64,000 nucleotides of DNA, from NCBI RefSeq assembly GCF_002307495.1, contig NZ_NTMR01000024.1, positions 43,697 to 107,696 on the forward strand, written 5' to 3'. The stretch comes from Pseudomonas abyssi (lineage in GTDB: Bacteria > Pseudomonadota > Gammaproteobacteria > Pseudomonadales > Pseudomonadaceae). The position numbers and the translations under genes are program-made. Below are positions 7,402 through 15,749 of this stretch, in pieces (the stretch's first letter is position 1; each line of letters begins with the position of its first letter). Below the pieces are notes generated by a model. The model saw only the letters and a list, made by a program, of their open reading frames with translations, did not search any database and was not told the origin of the DNA.

Positions 7402-8602
7402 ACAACCTGAATTCGAGCAGCGTCTGCACCAGCGTCGCGTTGGCGATGTCGATAAAGAAGGCACCGAGCAGCGGGATCACCAGATAGGCCTTGGGGCTGG
7501 GACCGTAGCGGCTGGTCAAGGCATCCATATTGGCGATGCCGACCGGCGTGGCGCCCAGCCCCATGCCGATAAACCCCGCGCTGATACAGGCCGCGTCGTA
7601 ATTGCGGCCCAGCAGCGGGAAGACCAGAAAAACGGTAAACAGCGTGATGACCACCGCCTGAATCAGCAACATCGCCCCGATAAAGCCAAAGGCGCCTTGC
7701 AGCGACAACAACGGCAAGCTGATCAGACTCATGCCGAGAAACAGCTGCAGGCTGAGGTCGCCGACCAGCTGAATCGGCCGTGCATCCACCTCCACGCCGG
7801 CCAGATCCAGACCATTGGCTAGGACAATGCCAAGGAGCATCGAAGTCAGAAACGCAGGCAGGCGCAGCCCTAGCCCGGATAGCCAGTCGTAAACGCTGGC
7901 ACCCAGGGCAAAACACAGCGCAATCAGCAGCACCGCCGTGAGCAGGTGATCCAGATCGATCATGTAGGTGGTCTTGCCATGCGCCTCGACGTGCGGCAGC
8001 TCGCTCTCCGGCTGACTGCTGAGCAGTTGATGGCGACGAATCAGCCAGGCCGCCACCGGCCCGCCCAGCAGCCCTCCGCTGATCAAACCGGCGGTCGCCA
8101 TTGCCAGCCCCAGGGTGCTGGCGTTAGCCAGCTGAAAGTGTTCCTCGAACAACTGTCCCCATGTGAGTGCGGTGCCGTGGCCGCCGGCCAGCGAAATACT
8201 GCCGCCAATCAGCCCCACCAAAGGGCTTTCGCCCAGACCCAGCGCCAACAGCGTACCCACCAGGTTCTGACACAGCAGAAACACCACAGCCAGCCCCAGC
8301 ATAATCGCCAACGCCCGCCCGCCGGCCAGCAACTGACGCAACCGCGACGACAGCCCGATAGTGCTGAAGAAGGCAATCAGCAACAGGTTGCGCAGCTCCA
8401 AATCGAACTGAATTTCACGACCAGACAGCAACTGCATCACCGCCACCAGCGCACTGATCGGCAACCCGCCACTGACCGCAGCCGGGATGTTGTAACGGCT
8501 GAGCAAACTGACCCGCTGGTTGATCCAGTACCCCAGCCACAGCGCAATCACCGTCAGCGCGAGGGTCGTTGGCGTGTTGATCAGCAGAGCAGTCTGTTCC
8601 AT
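7391..8602 (-). CDS. gltS: Sodium/glutamate symporter GltS
   Basis: 403 residues with about ten membrane helices in two inverted halves. Family marks include YNIPAAVSGGLP near the N-terminus, GGHGTALTWG in the first re-entrant loop and GLGATPVGIANM in the second. It imports glutamate with Na+. Length equals the E. coli protein (401). It stands alone between the OsmC gene (convergent) and a repeat-rich spacer that must hold its promoter. Confidence 0.95.
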   Translation of the reverse strand: MEQTALLINTPTTLALTVIALWLGYWINQRVSLLSRYNIPAAVSGGLPISALVAVMQLLSGREIQFDLELRNLLLIAFFSTIGLSSRLRQLLAGGRALAIMLGLAVVFLLCQNLVGTLLALGLGESPLVGLIGGSISLAGGHGTALTWGQLFEEHFQLANASTLGLAMATAGLISGGLLGGPVAAWLIRRHQLLSSQPESELPHVEAHGKTTYMIDLDHLLTAVLLIALCFALGASVYDWLSGLGLRLPAFLTSMLLGIVLANGLDLAGVEVDARPIQLVGDLSLQLFLGMSLISLPLLSLQGAFGFIGAMLLIQAVVITLFTVFLVFPLLGRNYDAACISAGFIGMGLGATPVGIANMDALTSRYGPSPKAYLVIPLLGAFFIDIANATLVQTLLEFRLFSS

Positions 8603-8751
8603 GACAGGTCTCGGGTTGGTGGCGTGGGGCAGCAGGGGATAAGCATATACGCAGGGACAGGGAGGCGCTCAACCCTTGGGTTCCCAGACGCAGACGGGCA
8701 CGGCATGCCGTGCCCCTGCGATGCGCGCTCTAGTTAGCCAGACGTGAAGCG
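8603..8751. other. Upstream region of gltS with a 20-bp palindrome
   Basis: No gene. The spacer holds a perfect palindrome GGGCACGGCATGCCGTGCCC at 8696-8715, about 95 bp upstream of the gltS start, then the edge of the dispersed repeat. It could be an operator or a cruciform; nothing else is recognised. Confidence 0.5.
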
Positions 8752-9230
8752 CGCACGGACCAACTCCCGTTTACGCGGGCGAGTAGCGCAGGGCTGACGG
8801 GAAAACGATGGGCGAGGTGTCTGAGGAGCAAAGCGACGAGTTTTCGCCCATCCCCGTCAGACCGAGCAACGCAGCGAACCCGAAGGGCCGCGTAGCCGGG
8901 TGCCCCGGGGGGATTGAGGGGCAGTAATAGTCAACTCCACATGCCCTCTGGCGTTCCGGCCGGGCTGCAATCAAGGCGTGGTTTCGAAGGCATGTCTAGA
9001 CCTGTCGAGAAATCACAACGCAGAGTGCAGCCCGGCCGGAACGCCCCGCAGGGCGGGCGCTCAAGCATGCATCTGCTGCGTTACGCTGCTTGCCAATAGA
9101 ACCACTATTGGCTGCACATCGCGCCTTGCATCTGCACGCTTGAGCACTCGCAGAGGGCGTGTGGAATTGGCTATTACTGCCCTTGGGGGGCTGGGCAAGC
9201 AGCCCCCCTTGGCTCGCCGCGAAGGCGAAA
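8752..9230. repeat. Dispersed structured repeat, copy 1 (interrupted)
   Basis: 8752-8918 and 9182-9230 together match the uninterrupted copy at 57323-57550. Shared blocks include CCCGTTTACGCGGGCGAGTA, GTGTCTGAGGAGC.AAGCGAC, GAGCAACGCAGCGAACCCGA and GGGCAAGC..CCCCC hairpin sequence. Between the shared blocks the stem CTGACGGG/CCCGTCAG differs in sequence from copy 2 but is still self-complementary. The middle (8919-9182) is an inserted inverted-repeat element. No protein is supported. Confidence 0.75.
8919..9182. mobile_element. MITE-like element with nested inverted repeats
   Basis: 264 bp ending in a perfect 12-bp terminal inverted repeat (GGGCAGTAATAG at 8919-8930, CTATTACTGCCC at 9171-9182). 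The repeat extends to about 32 bp with four mismatches. Inside are a perfect 20-bp inverted repeat (8950-8969 with 9027-9046), GCTCAAGC/GCTTGAGC (9059-9066 with 9138-9145) and GCCAATAG/CTATTGGC (9092-9099 with 9105-9112). There is no transposase. It is absent from the corresponding point of repeat copy 2, so it looks like an insertion. Confidence 0.7.
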
Positions 9231-9373
9231 AGCGAACCTGACCAACACAGGGAGTGCTGATGAAAACAAGGCGCTCACACACAAAACCCAACAAAAACGC
9301 GCAGCAAAATATTCGCTTAAGCCGATCTTAAGATTCACCCGCCATTCTCCTCCCCAACATGAGGAGGAAGGCC
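9231..9373. other. Promoter region of the hemolysin-family operon
   Basis: No gene. The stretch turns AT-rich (AAAACCCAACAAAAACGCGCAG, then TTAAGCCGATCTTAAGATTC). The TTAAG...CTTAA pair near 9316-9332 resembles the direct/inverted TTAAG boxes bound by PmrA/QseB-type regulators such as the one encoded by the sixth gene of the operon. A strong GAGGAGGAAG ribosome site lies at 9361-9370. Confidence 0.4.
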
Positions 9374-10060
9374 ATGTCACAGACCCCGGTTCCACAGGCT
9401 CGACAACTCGCCCGCCTGGGCGATGACGCCGCCCTGCTGCACGCTCCCCAGCACCCAGACTGCACGCTGCGGTCGCGGCTGGAGAGCTTTGTTCACGATT
9501 GTTTTGCCGACACCTACGGCGCCAACGTCCGCCAGTTCATGCCGGAGCTGCTCGGCCTTTGCCAGCAGGGCGCATTGCAGGCCGGTGTGGGTATCCGCGG
9601 CGGCGCCAGTGGCCCGCTGTTTCTCGAACACTATCTGGATCAGCCGGTGTGCGACGCCATTCGTCAGCACACCGACCTGCCGGTAAACCGCGAGCAGGTG
9701 GTGGAAGTCGGCAATCTGGCCGCACTGGCTCCCGGAGCCGGGCGCCTGCTGATCATCGCGCTGACCCACTACCTGGCGACCAGCGGGTACACCTGGGTGG
9801 TCTTCACCGGCACACCGATGCTGCTCAACAGCTTCCAGCGCCTGACCCTGAGCCCGATTGATCTGGGCCCGGCCGACCCGCTGCGCCTGGGGGAAGCCCG
9901 CCTGGAGTGGGGCAGCTACTACGCCACCCGCCCCCGGGTAATGGCCGGCTATATCCCCGAAGGCTTCAACCAGCTGCAGCGCCGCGGCCTGTTCGAGCGC
10001 ATGCGCTACCAACCCGATTACCTGCAAACCGGCCTGGAGATCGCTAATGATTGCGCCTGA
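9374..10060 (+). CDS. Thermostable hemolysin-family protein
   Basis: 228 residues, matching the thermostable hemolysin family (PF12261), named after Vibrio delta-VPH. Recognisable blocks are the ESFVHDCFADTYGANV start, ACGIR-type GVGIRGGASGPLFLEHYLD, EVGNLAALAPGAGRLLI and VVFTGTPMLLNSF. The pattern (buried strands, EVGNLA, an LFLEHYLD motif) resembles acyltransferase-like folds such as autoinducer synthases, so an enzyme is more likely than a toxin; that is inference. No signal peptide. First gene of a seven-gene operon, overlapping the next by 14 bp. Confidence 0.85.
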   Translation: MSQTPVPQARQLARLGDDAALLHAPQHPDCTLRSRLESFVHDCFADTYGANVRQFMPELLGLCQQGALQAGVGIRGGASGPLFLEHYLDQPVCDAIRQHTDLPVNREQVVEVGNLAALAPGAGRLLIIALTHYLATSGYTWVVFTGTPMLLNSFQRLTLSPIDLGPADPLRLGEARLEWGSYYATRPRVMAGYIPEGFNQLQRRGLFERMRYQPDYLQTGLEIANDCA

Positions 10061-11507
10061 GACGCTCTGGCACAGCCTCGACCGTTTCGCGGCCGAGCGC
10101 CCCAACAAGCTCGCGCTGAGCGACGAGCAGGGCAGCATCAGCTACGCCGAGCTGCCCGCCGAGATCCAGCGCCGGGCCGAGCACCTGCGCGCGGTCGGCT
10201 GCCGCTGCGTGGCGCTGGCCCTGCCCAACGGTCGCGAGTGGCTGTTGTGGGATCTGGCGATTCTCAAGGCCGGCCTGATCTGCGTGCCGATTGCGCCGTT
10301 CTTTACCCGTCAGCAGCGCGAGCACCTGCTGCGCAGCGCCGGCGTCGACACCGTGCTGGGCATGGCCGACGACAGCGCCGAGCTGCTGGCACAGGGCTTT
10401 GCCGCCACTTCGCTGGGCTGGCAACGGGCACCGATGGGCGTCGGCATCCCGGCCGGCACCGCCAAGATCACCTTTACCTCCGGCACCACCGGGACGCCCA
10501 AGGGCGTCTGTCTGTCTGCCGAAGCCATGCTGCAGGTCGCCGACAGCCTGCGTGAGGCCTGCTCGCCGGTTGATCCGCAGCAGCACCTGATTCTGCTGCC
10601 GCTGGCCGTGCTGCTGGATAATCTGGGCGCCATCACCGCGCTGCTCAACGGCGCCAGCATCAGCGTACCGACCGACACCGGCCTGCAGGGCGCGCAGATC
10701 AATCCGGCCCGGCTGCTGACGGTGCTGAACCAGAGCCAGCCGCACAGTCTGATTCTGGTGCCGCAGCTGCTGCAGGGTCTGCTGCAGGCCGCCGACGCCG
10801 GAGCGCCACTGCCGCGCAGCCTGCGCTTTGTTGCTGTCGGCGGTGGCCGGGTTGCACCATCATTGCTGGAGCGGGCAGCCAGACACGGCTTGCCGGTGTT
10901 CGAGGGCTATGGCCTGTCCGAATGCGCGTCGGTGGTCTGCCTCAATCGTCCGGGCTACAACCGCCCGGGCACCGTCGGCCAGCCGCTGCCGCATGTACAG
11001 ATTCGCCTTGCCGATGACGGCGAGATCTTGGTCCGCGGCGCCCGCGCGCTGGGCTATCTCGGCGAGCCGCCGCTGACCGCCGACGAGTGGCCGACCGGTG
11101 ATATCGGCAAGCTGGAGGATGGCTACCTGAGCATTCTCGGCCGCAAGAAGAACCAGTTCATCACCGCCTATGGCCGCAACGTCAATCCCGAATGGGTCGA
11201 GGCCGAGGTCGCCGCCCATCCGGCGATTGCCCAGGTGCTGGTGTACGGCGAGGCGCTGCCGGTCAACGTGGCACTGATCGTGCCACGCAGCCCGGCCTTC
11301 CGCGTAACCGATATCGAAGAGGCGATCGCCCAGGCCAACAGTCGCCTGCCCGACTACGCCCGCATCGGCCCCTGGCTGACCGCCCGCGAACCCTTTACCC
11401 CCGACAACGGCCTGCTGACCAGCAATGGTCGCCTGCGTCGTGAGCAGATCATTGAACACTACCGTGCGGCCCTGCTGGGCCTGCTGACCGAGGACATTGC
11501 ACTATGA
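10047..11507 (+). CDS. AMP-binding (adenylate-forming) enzyme, acyl-CoA synthetase-like
   Basis: 486 residues of the ANL superfamily, which activates a carboxylic acid as acyl-AMP. P-loop FTSGTTGTPKGV, YGLSECASV (A5) and TGDIGKLEDGYLSILGR (A7/A8) are clear. At the C-terminal A10 motif the usual catalytic Lys is Arg462 (NGRLRRE), so acyl-adenylate formation or thioesterification may be altered. The 486-aa length is short for a long-chain acyl-CoA synthetase. Coupled by overlap on both sides, it probably supplies an activated acyl group to its operon partners. Confidence 0.87.
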   Translation: MIAPETLWHSLDRFAAERPNKLALSDEQGSISYAELPAEIQRRAEHLRAVGCRCVALALPNGREWLLWDLAILKAGLICVPIAPFFTRQQREHLLRSAGVDTVLGMADDSAELLAQGFAATSLGWQRAPMGVGIPAGTAKITFTSGTTGTPKGVCLSAEAMLQVADSLREACSPVDPQQHLILLPLAVLLDNLGAITALLNGASISVPTDTGLQGAQINPARLLTVLNQSQPHSLILVPQLLQGLLQAADAGAPLPRSLRFVAVGGGRVAPSLLERAARHGLPVFEGYGLSECASVVCLNRPGYNRPGTVGQPLPHVQIRLADDGEILVRGARALGYLGEPPLTADEWPTGDIGKLEDGYLSILGRKKNQFITAYGRNVNPEWVEAEVAAHPAIAQVLVYGEALPVNVALIVPRSPAFRVTDIEEAIAQANSRLPDYARIGPWLTAREPFTPDNGLLTSNGRLRREQIIEHYRAALLGLLTEDIAL

Positions 11508-12187
11508 CTTTCTTTGAACAACTGCAAAGCGAAACCGTAAACGAACGCGAATACCTGTTCAGCTCACCGCTGATCCAGGCCGCCCTGCGCGGCGAGGTAC
11601 AACGCCACAGCTACATCGCGTTTCTGGCCCAGGCCTTCCATCACGTGCGTCACACCGTGCCGCTGCTGATGGCCTGCGGCGCCAGGCTGGACAGCGACCA
11701 CGAATGGGTGCGCGAGGCCATGGCCGAGTACATCGAGGAGGAAATCGGCCATCAGGAGTGGATTCTCAACGACATCCGCGCCTGCGGTGGCGACGCCGAG
11801 GCGGTCCGCCACAGCACGCCGGCGCTGGCCACCGAACTGATGGTCAGCACCATGTACGACCGCATCAACCGGCTGAATCCCATGTCCATGCTGGGCATGG
11901 TGTTCGTGCTCGAAGGCACCAGCATCGCGCTGGCCACCCAGGCCGCCGGCAGCCTCAAGGAAGGCCTCGGCCTACCGCCGCTGGCATTCAGCTACCTGAC
12001 CTCGCACGGCTCGCTGGATCTGGAGCACATGAAGTTCTTCGAGCAACTGGTCAACCGCATCGACAACGACGCCGACCGCACCGCCGTGCTGCACACCGCC
12101 AAGGTGATCTACCGGCTCTATGCCGACATGTTCCGCAGCCTGCCGGGCTCGGTCGAGGAGGAGGTGCGCCATGCAGCTGTCGGCTAG
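11504..12187 (+). CDS. Heme-oxygenase-like (iron-containing redox / TenA-like) enzyme
   Basis: 227 residues, all-helical. Likely metal ligands of the heme-oxygenase-like diiron family are seen: His46/His47/His50 (AFHHVRH), Glu76-Glu80 and His83 (EYIEEEIGHQEW), Glu137 (VLEGTS) and Asp172/His175 (DLEHMKFF). Members such as UndA oxidise fatty acids or amino acids with O2. The family is often annotated as TenA-like or PqqC-like, but the thiaminase active-site Cys is not evident. It overlaps its neighbours by 4 and 17 bp, so it likely acts on the product made by the two preceding genes. Confidence 0.82.
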   Translation: MTFFEQLQSETVNEREYLFSSPLIQAALRGEVQRHSYIAFLAQAFHHVRHTVPLLMACGARLDSDHEWVREAMAEYIEEEIGHQEWILNDIRACGGDAEAVRHSTPALATELMVSTMYDRINRLNPMSMLGMVFVLEGTSIALATQAAGSLKEGLGLPPLAFSYLTSHGSLDLEHMKFFEQLVNRIDNDADRTAVLHTAKVIYRLYADMFRSLPGSVEEEVRHAAVG

Positions 12188-12977
12188 TCGTGTACTGCTG
12201 ACCGGCGCCACCGGCGGCATGGGCCGCGCCATCGTAGCCGCGCTCTGCGCGCGCGGGGCGCAGGTGCTGGTGGTCGGCCGACAAGATAAGGCCCTGCAGG
12301 CCCTGGTGGAGCGCAATCCGTCCCAGGTCAGCTGTCTGCAGGCCGATCTGCGTCAGCCGGCCGACCGCGCCAGCGTGCTGCGCCGGGCGCAGCAGATGGG
12401 AGACATCAACCTGCTGATCAACGCCGCCGGCATCAACCACTTCGGCCTGTTCGAGAACATGCAGGAGCAGGCCATCAATGATCTGATCGAGACCAACCTG
12501 ACCGCCACCCTGCAGCTCACCCACGGCCTGCTGCCGCTGCTGCGCAGCCAGCCGCAGAGCTGCGTGGTCAATATCGGCTCGACCTTCGGCTCGATCGGCT
12601 ACCCCGGCTTCAGCGTCTACTGCGCGACCAAGTTCGCCCTGCGCGGCTTCTCCGAAGCACTGCGCCGCGAGCTGGCCGATACCAATGTCGGCGTTCTTTA
12701 CCTAGCGCCGCGGGCGACCCGCACCGAGATGAATAACGCGGCGGTCGAGGCGATGAACGCCGAACTGCAGGTCAACATGGACAGCCCCGAGCTGGTCGCC
12801 GAGCGATTGGTTCAGGCGCTGGATGCCGATCTGCGCGAGGTGCATCTGGGCTTTCCCGAGCGCCTGTTCGTGCGCCTGAACGGGATTCTGCCGCGGCTGG
12901 TCGACAAGGCCCTGCGTCGCCAACTGCCAACCATCCAGCACTACGCCACCCCCGCTGCCCACACCAAGGAGCACTGA
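12171..12977 (+). CDS. SDR family oxidoreductase of the hemolysin-family operon
   Basis: 268 residues. TGATGGMGRA cofactor loop, NAAGIN, catalytic Ser in IGSTFGSIG and YCATKFALRG with Tyr/Lys. The ATG at 12171 overlaps the previous gene by 17 bp. A hydrophobic C-terminal third (ERLFVRLNGILPRLVDKAL) resembles membrane-associated SDRs that work on lipids or long acyl chains. Likely reduces or oxidises an acyl-derived intermediate of the same pathway. Confidence 0.87.
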   Translation: MQLSASRVLLTGATGGMGRAIVAALCARGAQVLVVGRQDKALQALVERNPSQVSCLQADLRQPADRASVLRRAQQMGDINLLINAAGINHFGLFENMQEQAINDLIETNLTATLQLTHGLLPLLRSQPQSCVVNIGSTFGSIGYPGFSVYCATKFALRGFSEALRRELADTNVGVLYLAPRATRTEMNNAAVEAMNAELQVNMDSPELVAERLVQALDADLREVHLGFPERLFVRLNGILPRLVDKALRRQLPTIQHYATPAAHTKEH

Positions 12978-12979
12978 TC

Positions 12980-13609
12980 ATGTCCATCTGGATTCGTTAT
13001 CTCGTTGCCGGCCTGCTGGCCGGCTTCAGCCTGAACATCCTTGCCGCCGATATCGCTCCGCTGCAGCAACGCTGGGCGGAAATTCAGTACCAGCTGCCGG
13101 AAGACCAGAAGGCGGACGCCTTCGAAGCCCTGGCCGCCGAAGCCGAGCAGGCGCTGGCACAGGAGCCCGATGACGCCCCGCTGCTGATCTGGCGCGGCAT
13201 CATTCTCAGCAGTTGGGCCGGCGCCGACGGCGGCCTGGGTGCGCTGGGCAAGGTCAAGGAGGCCAAGAGCCTGCTCGAACACGCCCTGCGAGTTGACCCG
13301 CAGGCCCTGCAGGGGTCGGCCTACACCAGTCTGGGTGCGCTCTACTATCAGGTGCCGGGCTGGCCGATCGGCTTTGGCGACGACGAGCAGGCCGAGGCGC
13401 TGCTGAAGCAGGCGCTGGCACTGAATCCGGACGGCATCGACAGCAATTACTTCTGGGGCGATTACCTGATCGATCAGAAGCGCTATGCTGAAGCCCGCGC
13501 CGCGCTGCTCAAGGCCCAAGCCGCTGCCCCGCGCCCGGACCGTCCGCTGGCCGATCAGGGCCGTCAGGCCGAGATCCGCGCACGATTGGACAAGATCGCC
13601 AACAGGTAA
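12980..13609 (+). CDS. Exported TPR-like protein
   Basis: 209 residues with a signal peptide (MSIWIRYLVAGLLAGFSLNILA, cleaved near ADI) and helical repeats of TPR type: AEQALAQEPDDAPLLIWRG, EHALRVDPQALQGSAYTSL, KQALALNPDGIDSNYFWG. It should be periplasmic. It starts 2 bp after the SDR and 3 bp before the response regulator gene, so it belongs to the operon. It may bind the pathway product or help the co-encoded sensor kinase; no direct evidence. Confidence 0.75.
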   Translation: MSIWIRYLVAGLLAGFSLNILAADIAPLQQRWAEIQYQLPEDQKADAFEALAAEAEQALAQEPDDAPLLIWRGIILSSWAGADGGLGALGKVKEAKSLLEHALRVDPQALQGSAYTSLGALYYQVPGWPIGFGDDEQAEALLKQALALNPDGIDSNYFWGDYLIDQKRYAEARAALLKAQAAAPRPDRPLADQGRQAEIRARLDKIANR

Positions 13610-13612
13610 CCC

Positions 13613-14275
13613 ATGCGACTGCTGCTGGTTGAAGACGATAGCTCCCTCGCCGAGGGCATTCTTACCTCGCTCAAGGGCGAGGGCTATACCCTCGACTGGC
13701 TGCAGGACGGCGCCAGCGCACTGCATGCCCTGAGCAGCGAGCCCTTTGATCTGGCCATTCTGGATCTGGGCCTGCCGCGGATGGACGGCCTGCAGGTGCT
13801 GCGCGAGCTGCGCGACCGTCATCAGGCCGTGCCGGTACTGGTGCTGACCGCCCGCGATGGCGTGCAGGACCGCATTGCCGGCCTGGATGCCGGCGCCGAC
13901 GATTACCTGATCAAGCCGTTCGACAGCGCCGAACTGAAGGCCCGCATCCGTGCCCTGCTGCGGCGCAGCGCCGGGCGCGCCGAGCCGCTGATCCAGCTGC
14001 GCGGCGTCACCCTCGACCCGCAACGCCAGCAGGTCAGCTTCGAAGGCCGCAACGTCAATCTGTCGCGCAAGGAGTTCATCCTGCTGCATGAACTCATGGC
14101 CCAGCCGGACCGGGTGCTGACCCGTGATCGGCTGGAGCAGGCGCTCTACGGCTGGAATGAGGAAGTCGACAGCAACACCCTGGAAGTCCATATCCACCAC
14201 CTGCGGCGCAAGCTGTTCAGCGGCCTGATCCGCACCCTGCGCGGGGTCGGCTACATGATAGAGCGCGACGCATGA
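13613..14275 (+). CDS. OmpR/PmrA-type response regulator
   Basis: 220 residues: receiver (Asp51 phosphorylation site in LAILDLGLPRMDG, acidic pocket EDD, Lys in LIKPFD) and a C-terminal winged helix ending in RTLRGVGYMIE. Closest to the PmrA/QseB group. Overlaps the kinase gene by ATGA. Probably controls this operon and others. Confidence 0.93.
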   Translation: MRLLLVEDDSSLAEGILTSLKGEGYTLDWLQDGASALHALSSEPFDLAILDLGLPRMDGLQVLRELRDRHQAVPVLVLTARDGVQDRIAGLDAGADDYLIKPFDSAELKARIRALLRRSAGRAEPLIQLRGVTLDPQRQQVSFEGRNVNLSRKEFILLHELMAQPDRVLTRDRLEQALYGWNEEVDSNTLEVHIHHLRRKLFSGLIRTLRGVGYMIERDA

Positions 14276-15645
14276 AATCCATCCGCAAACGCATTCTGAT
14301 CCGCGTGCTCGGCCTGCTGGTCATCGGCACCCTGATCATGGGCTGGGCCAGCCACCACGACTCTACCCACGAGGTCGAAGAGCTGTTTGACGCTCAGCTG
14401 GGGCAAAGCGCGCGGGTACTGATCGGCCTGCTTGGCGCATCGCAAGGGCAGATGTCGACTGAACAACTGGCCCAGGCACTGCTGGAAACCACCGGCGAGC
14501 ACCCCAAGCTCGGCCACCGCTATGAGAGCAAACTGGCCTTTCAGGTGCGCAACGCCAGCGGCACCGTGATCGCCCGATCGTTCAACGTGCCACCGCTGAC
14601 CGACGCCGACTGGCAGCCGGGCTTTGCCGATCTGCAGCAAGACAACCGCCAATGGCGTGGCTACGTGCTCGACTCCCACGAGAGTGGGCTGGCGGTCTGG
14701 GTGGGCGAGCGCAGTGATGTACGCGGCGAGCTGGTCGACAAGATCGTGCGCGGCACGCTGGTGCCAGACCTGCTGGGTATTCCGCTGATGGTGCTGCTGG
14801 TGTGGTTTGCCATCGGCTCCGGGCTCAAGCCGCTGGACGAGCTGGCGCGGCTGATCCGCCTGCGCGAACCCAACAGCCTGCAACCCATCGTGCTCAGTGA
14901 TCTGCCCAGCGAGCTGGAACCGGTGCAGGCCGCGCTGAATCGCATGCTGGAGCAGCTGCACCAGTTACTGGCCCGCGAGCAGCGCTTTATCGCCGATGCC
15001 GCCCATGAGCTGCGTACCCCGCTGGCGGTACTGAAAATACACGCCGAAAACGCCATGCAGGCCACTGACCCGGGCGAACGCGAGCAGGCGCTACAGCATC
15101 TGCGCCAGGGCGTCGAACGGGCCACCCGACTGATCTCGCAAATGCTGACACTCGCCCGGCTGGCCGATGATCAGCAGCGCCAGCGCAGCCCGGTCGCCTT
15201 GCTGGAAAGCTGCCGCGATGAAGTCGCCGAACTGCTGCCGCTGGCGTTGCGGCGCAATCAGGAGCTGGAGCTGATCAGCGACAGCGGCTTGCCGGCACAG
15301 GTGGAGATGGAGCCGGGCAGCCTCGGCATGCTGCTGCAAAATCTGGTCGGCAATGCCATCCAGCACGCGCCGGACGGTGGCCGGGTGCTGGTCAGCCTGC
15401 AACGCCGAGCCGATCAGTTGCTCTTGCGGGTCGAAGACAGCGGTGACGGCGTACCCAAGGGTGACCGCGAGCGCCTGCTGGAGCGCTTCCACACCCAGGG
15501 CAACAGCCAGGGCGCCGGGCTTGGCCTGTCCATCGTGCAGCGCATCATCGAGCGCCACCAGGGCAGTCTGTTACTCGGTGACAGTCCACTCGGCGGCCTG
15601 CTGGTGCAGATCAGCCTGCCCATCGAGCTGCCTGCGACCGGTTGA
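14272..15645 (+). CDS. Sensor histidine kinase, QseC/PmrB type
   Basis: 457 residues: membrane helix near residues 10-25, a periplasmic domain of about 135 residues, a second helix near 165-185, a HAMP-like linker, HisKA with His245 (AHELRTPLAV) and an HATPase domain with NAIQHAPDGG and GLGLSIVQRI boxes. It senses something in the periplasm and phosphorylates the co-encoded regulator. Being last in a biosynthesis-like operon, a plausible ligand is the operon product. Confidence 0.93.
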   Translation: MKSIRKRILIRVLGLLVIGTLIMGWASHHDSTHEVEELFDAQLGQSARVLIGLLGASQGQMSTEQLAQALLETTGEHPKLGHRYESKLAFQVRNASGTVIARSFNVPPLTDADWQPGFADLQQDNRQWRGYVLDSHESGLAVWVGERSDVRGELVDKIVRGTLVPDLLGIPLMVLLVWFAIGSGLKPLDELARLIRLREPNSLQPIVLSDLPSELEPVQAALNRMLEQLHQLLAREQRFIADAAHELRTPLAVLKIHAENAMQATDPGEREQALQHLRQGVERATRLISQMLTLARLADDQQRQRSPVALLESCRDEVAELLPLALRRNQELELISDSGLPAQVEMEPGSLGMLLQNLVGNAIQHAPDGGRVLVSLQRRADQLLLRVEDSGDGVPKGDRERLLERFHTQGNSQGAGLGLSIVQRIIERHQGSLLLGDSPLGGLLVQISLPIELPATG

Positions 15646-15749
15646 TTGCGCATCATCACCCAGGCGCTGCGCACTGGCGTGCGGCGGCCACTTGGCCGAT
15701 ACTCCTGCGCACTTGAACAGCAGCCCAATAACAACAGGAGATCCGACCC

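Noticed and set aside
8914..9099. Small open frame inside the MITE-like element
   Set aside because: It follows the inverted-repeat sequence, has no ribosome site and no domain.
9374..10060. Secreted hemolysin toxin
   Set aside because: No signal peptide or pore-like region; the operon context favours an enzyme.
12941..14200. 419-codon minus-strand frame
   Set aside because: Shadow of the TPR and response regulator genes, without recognisable domains.
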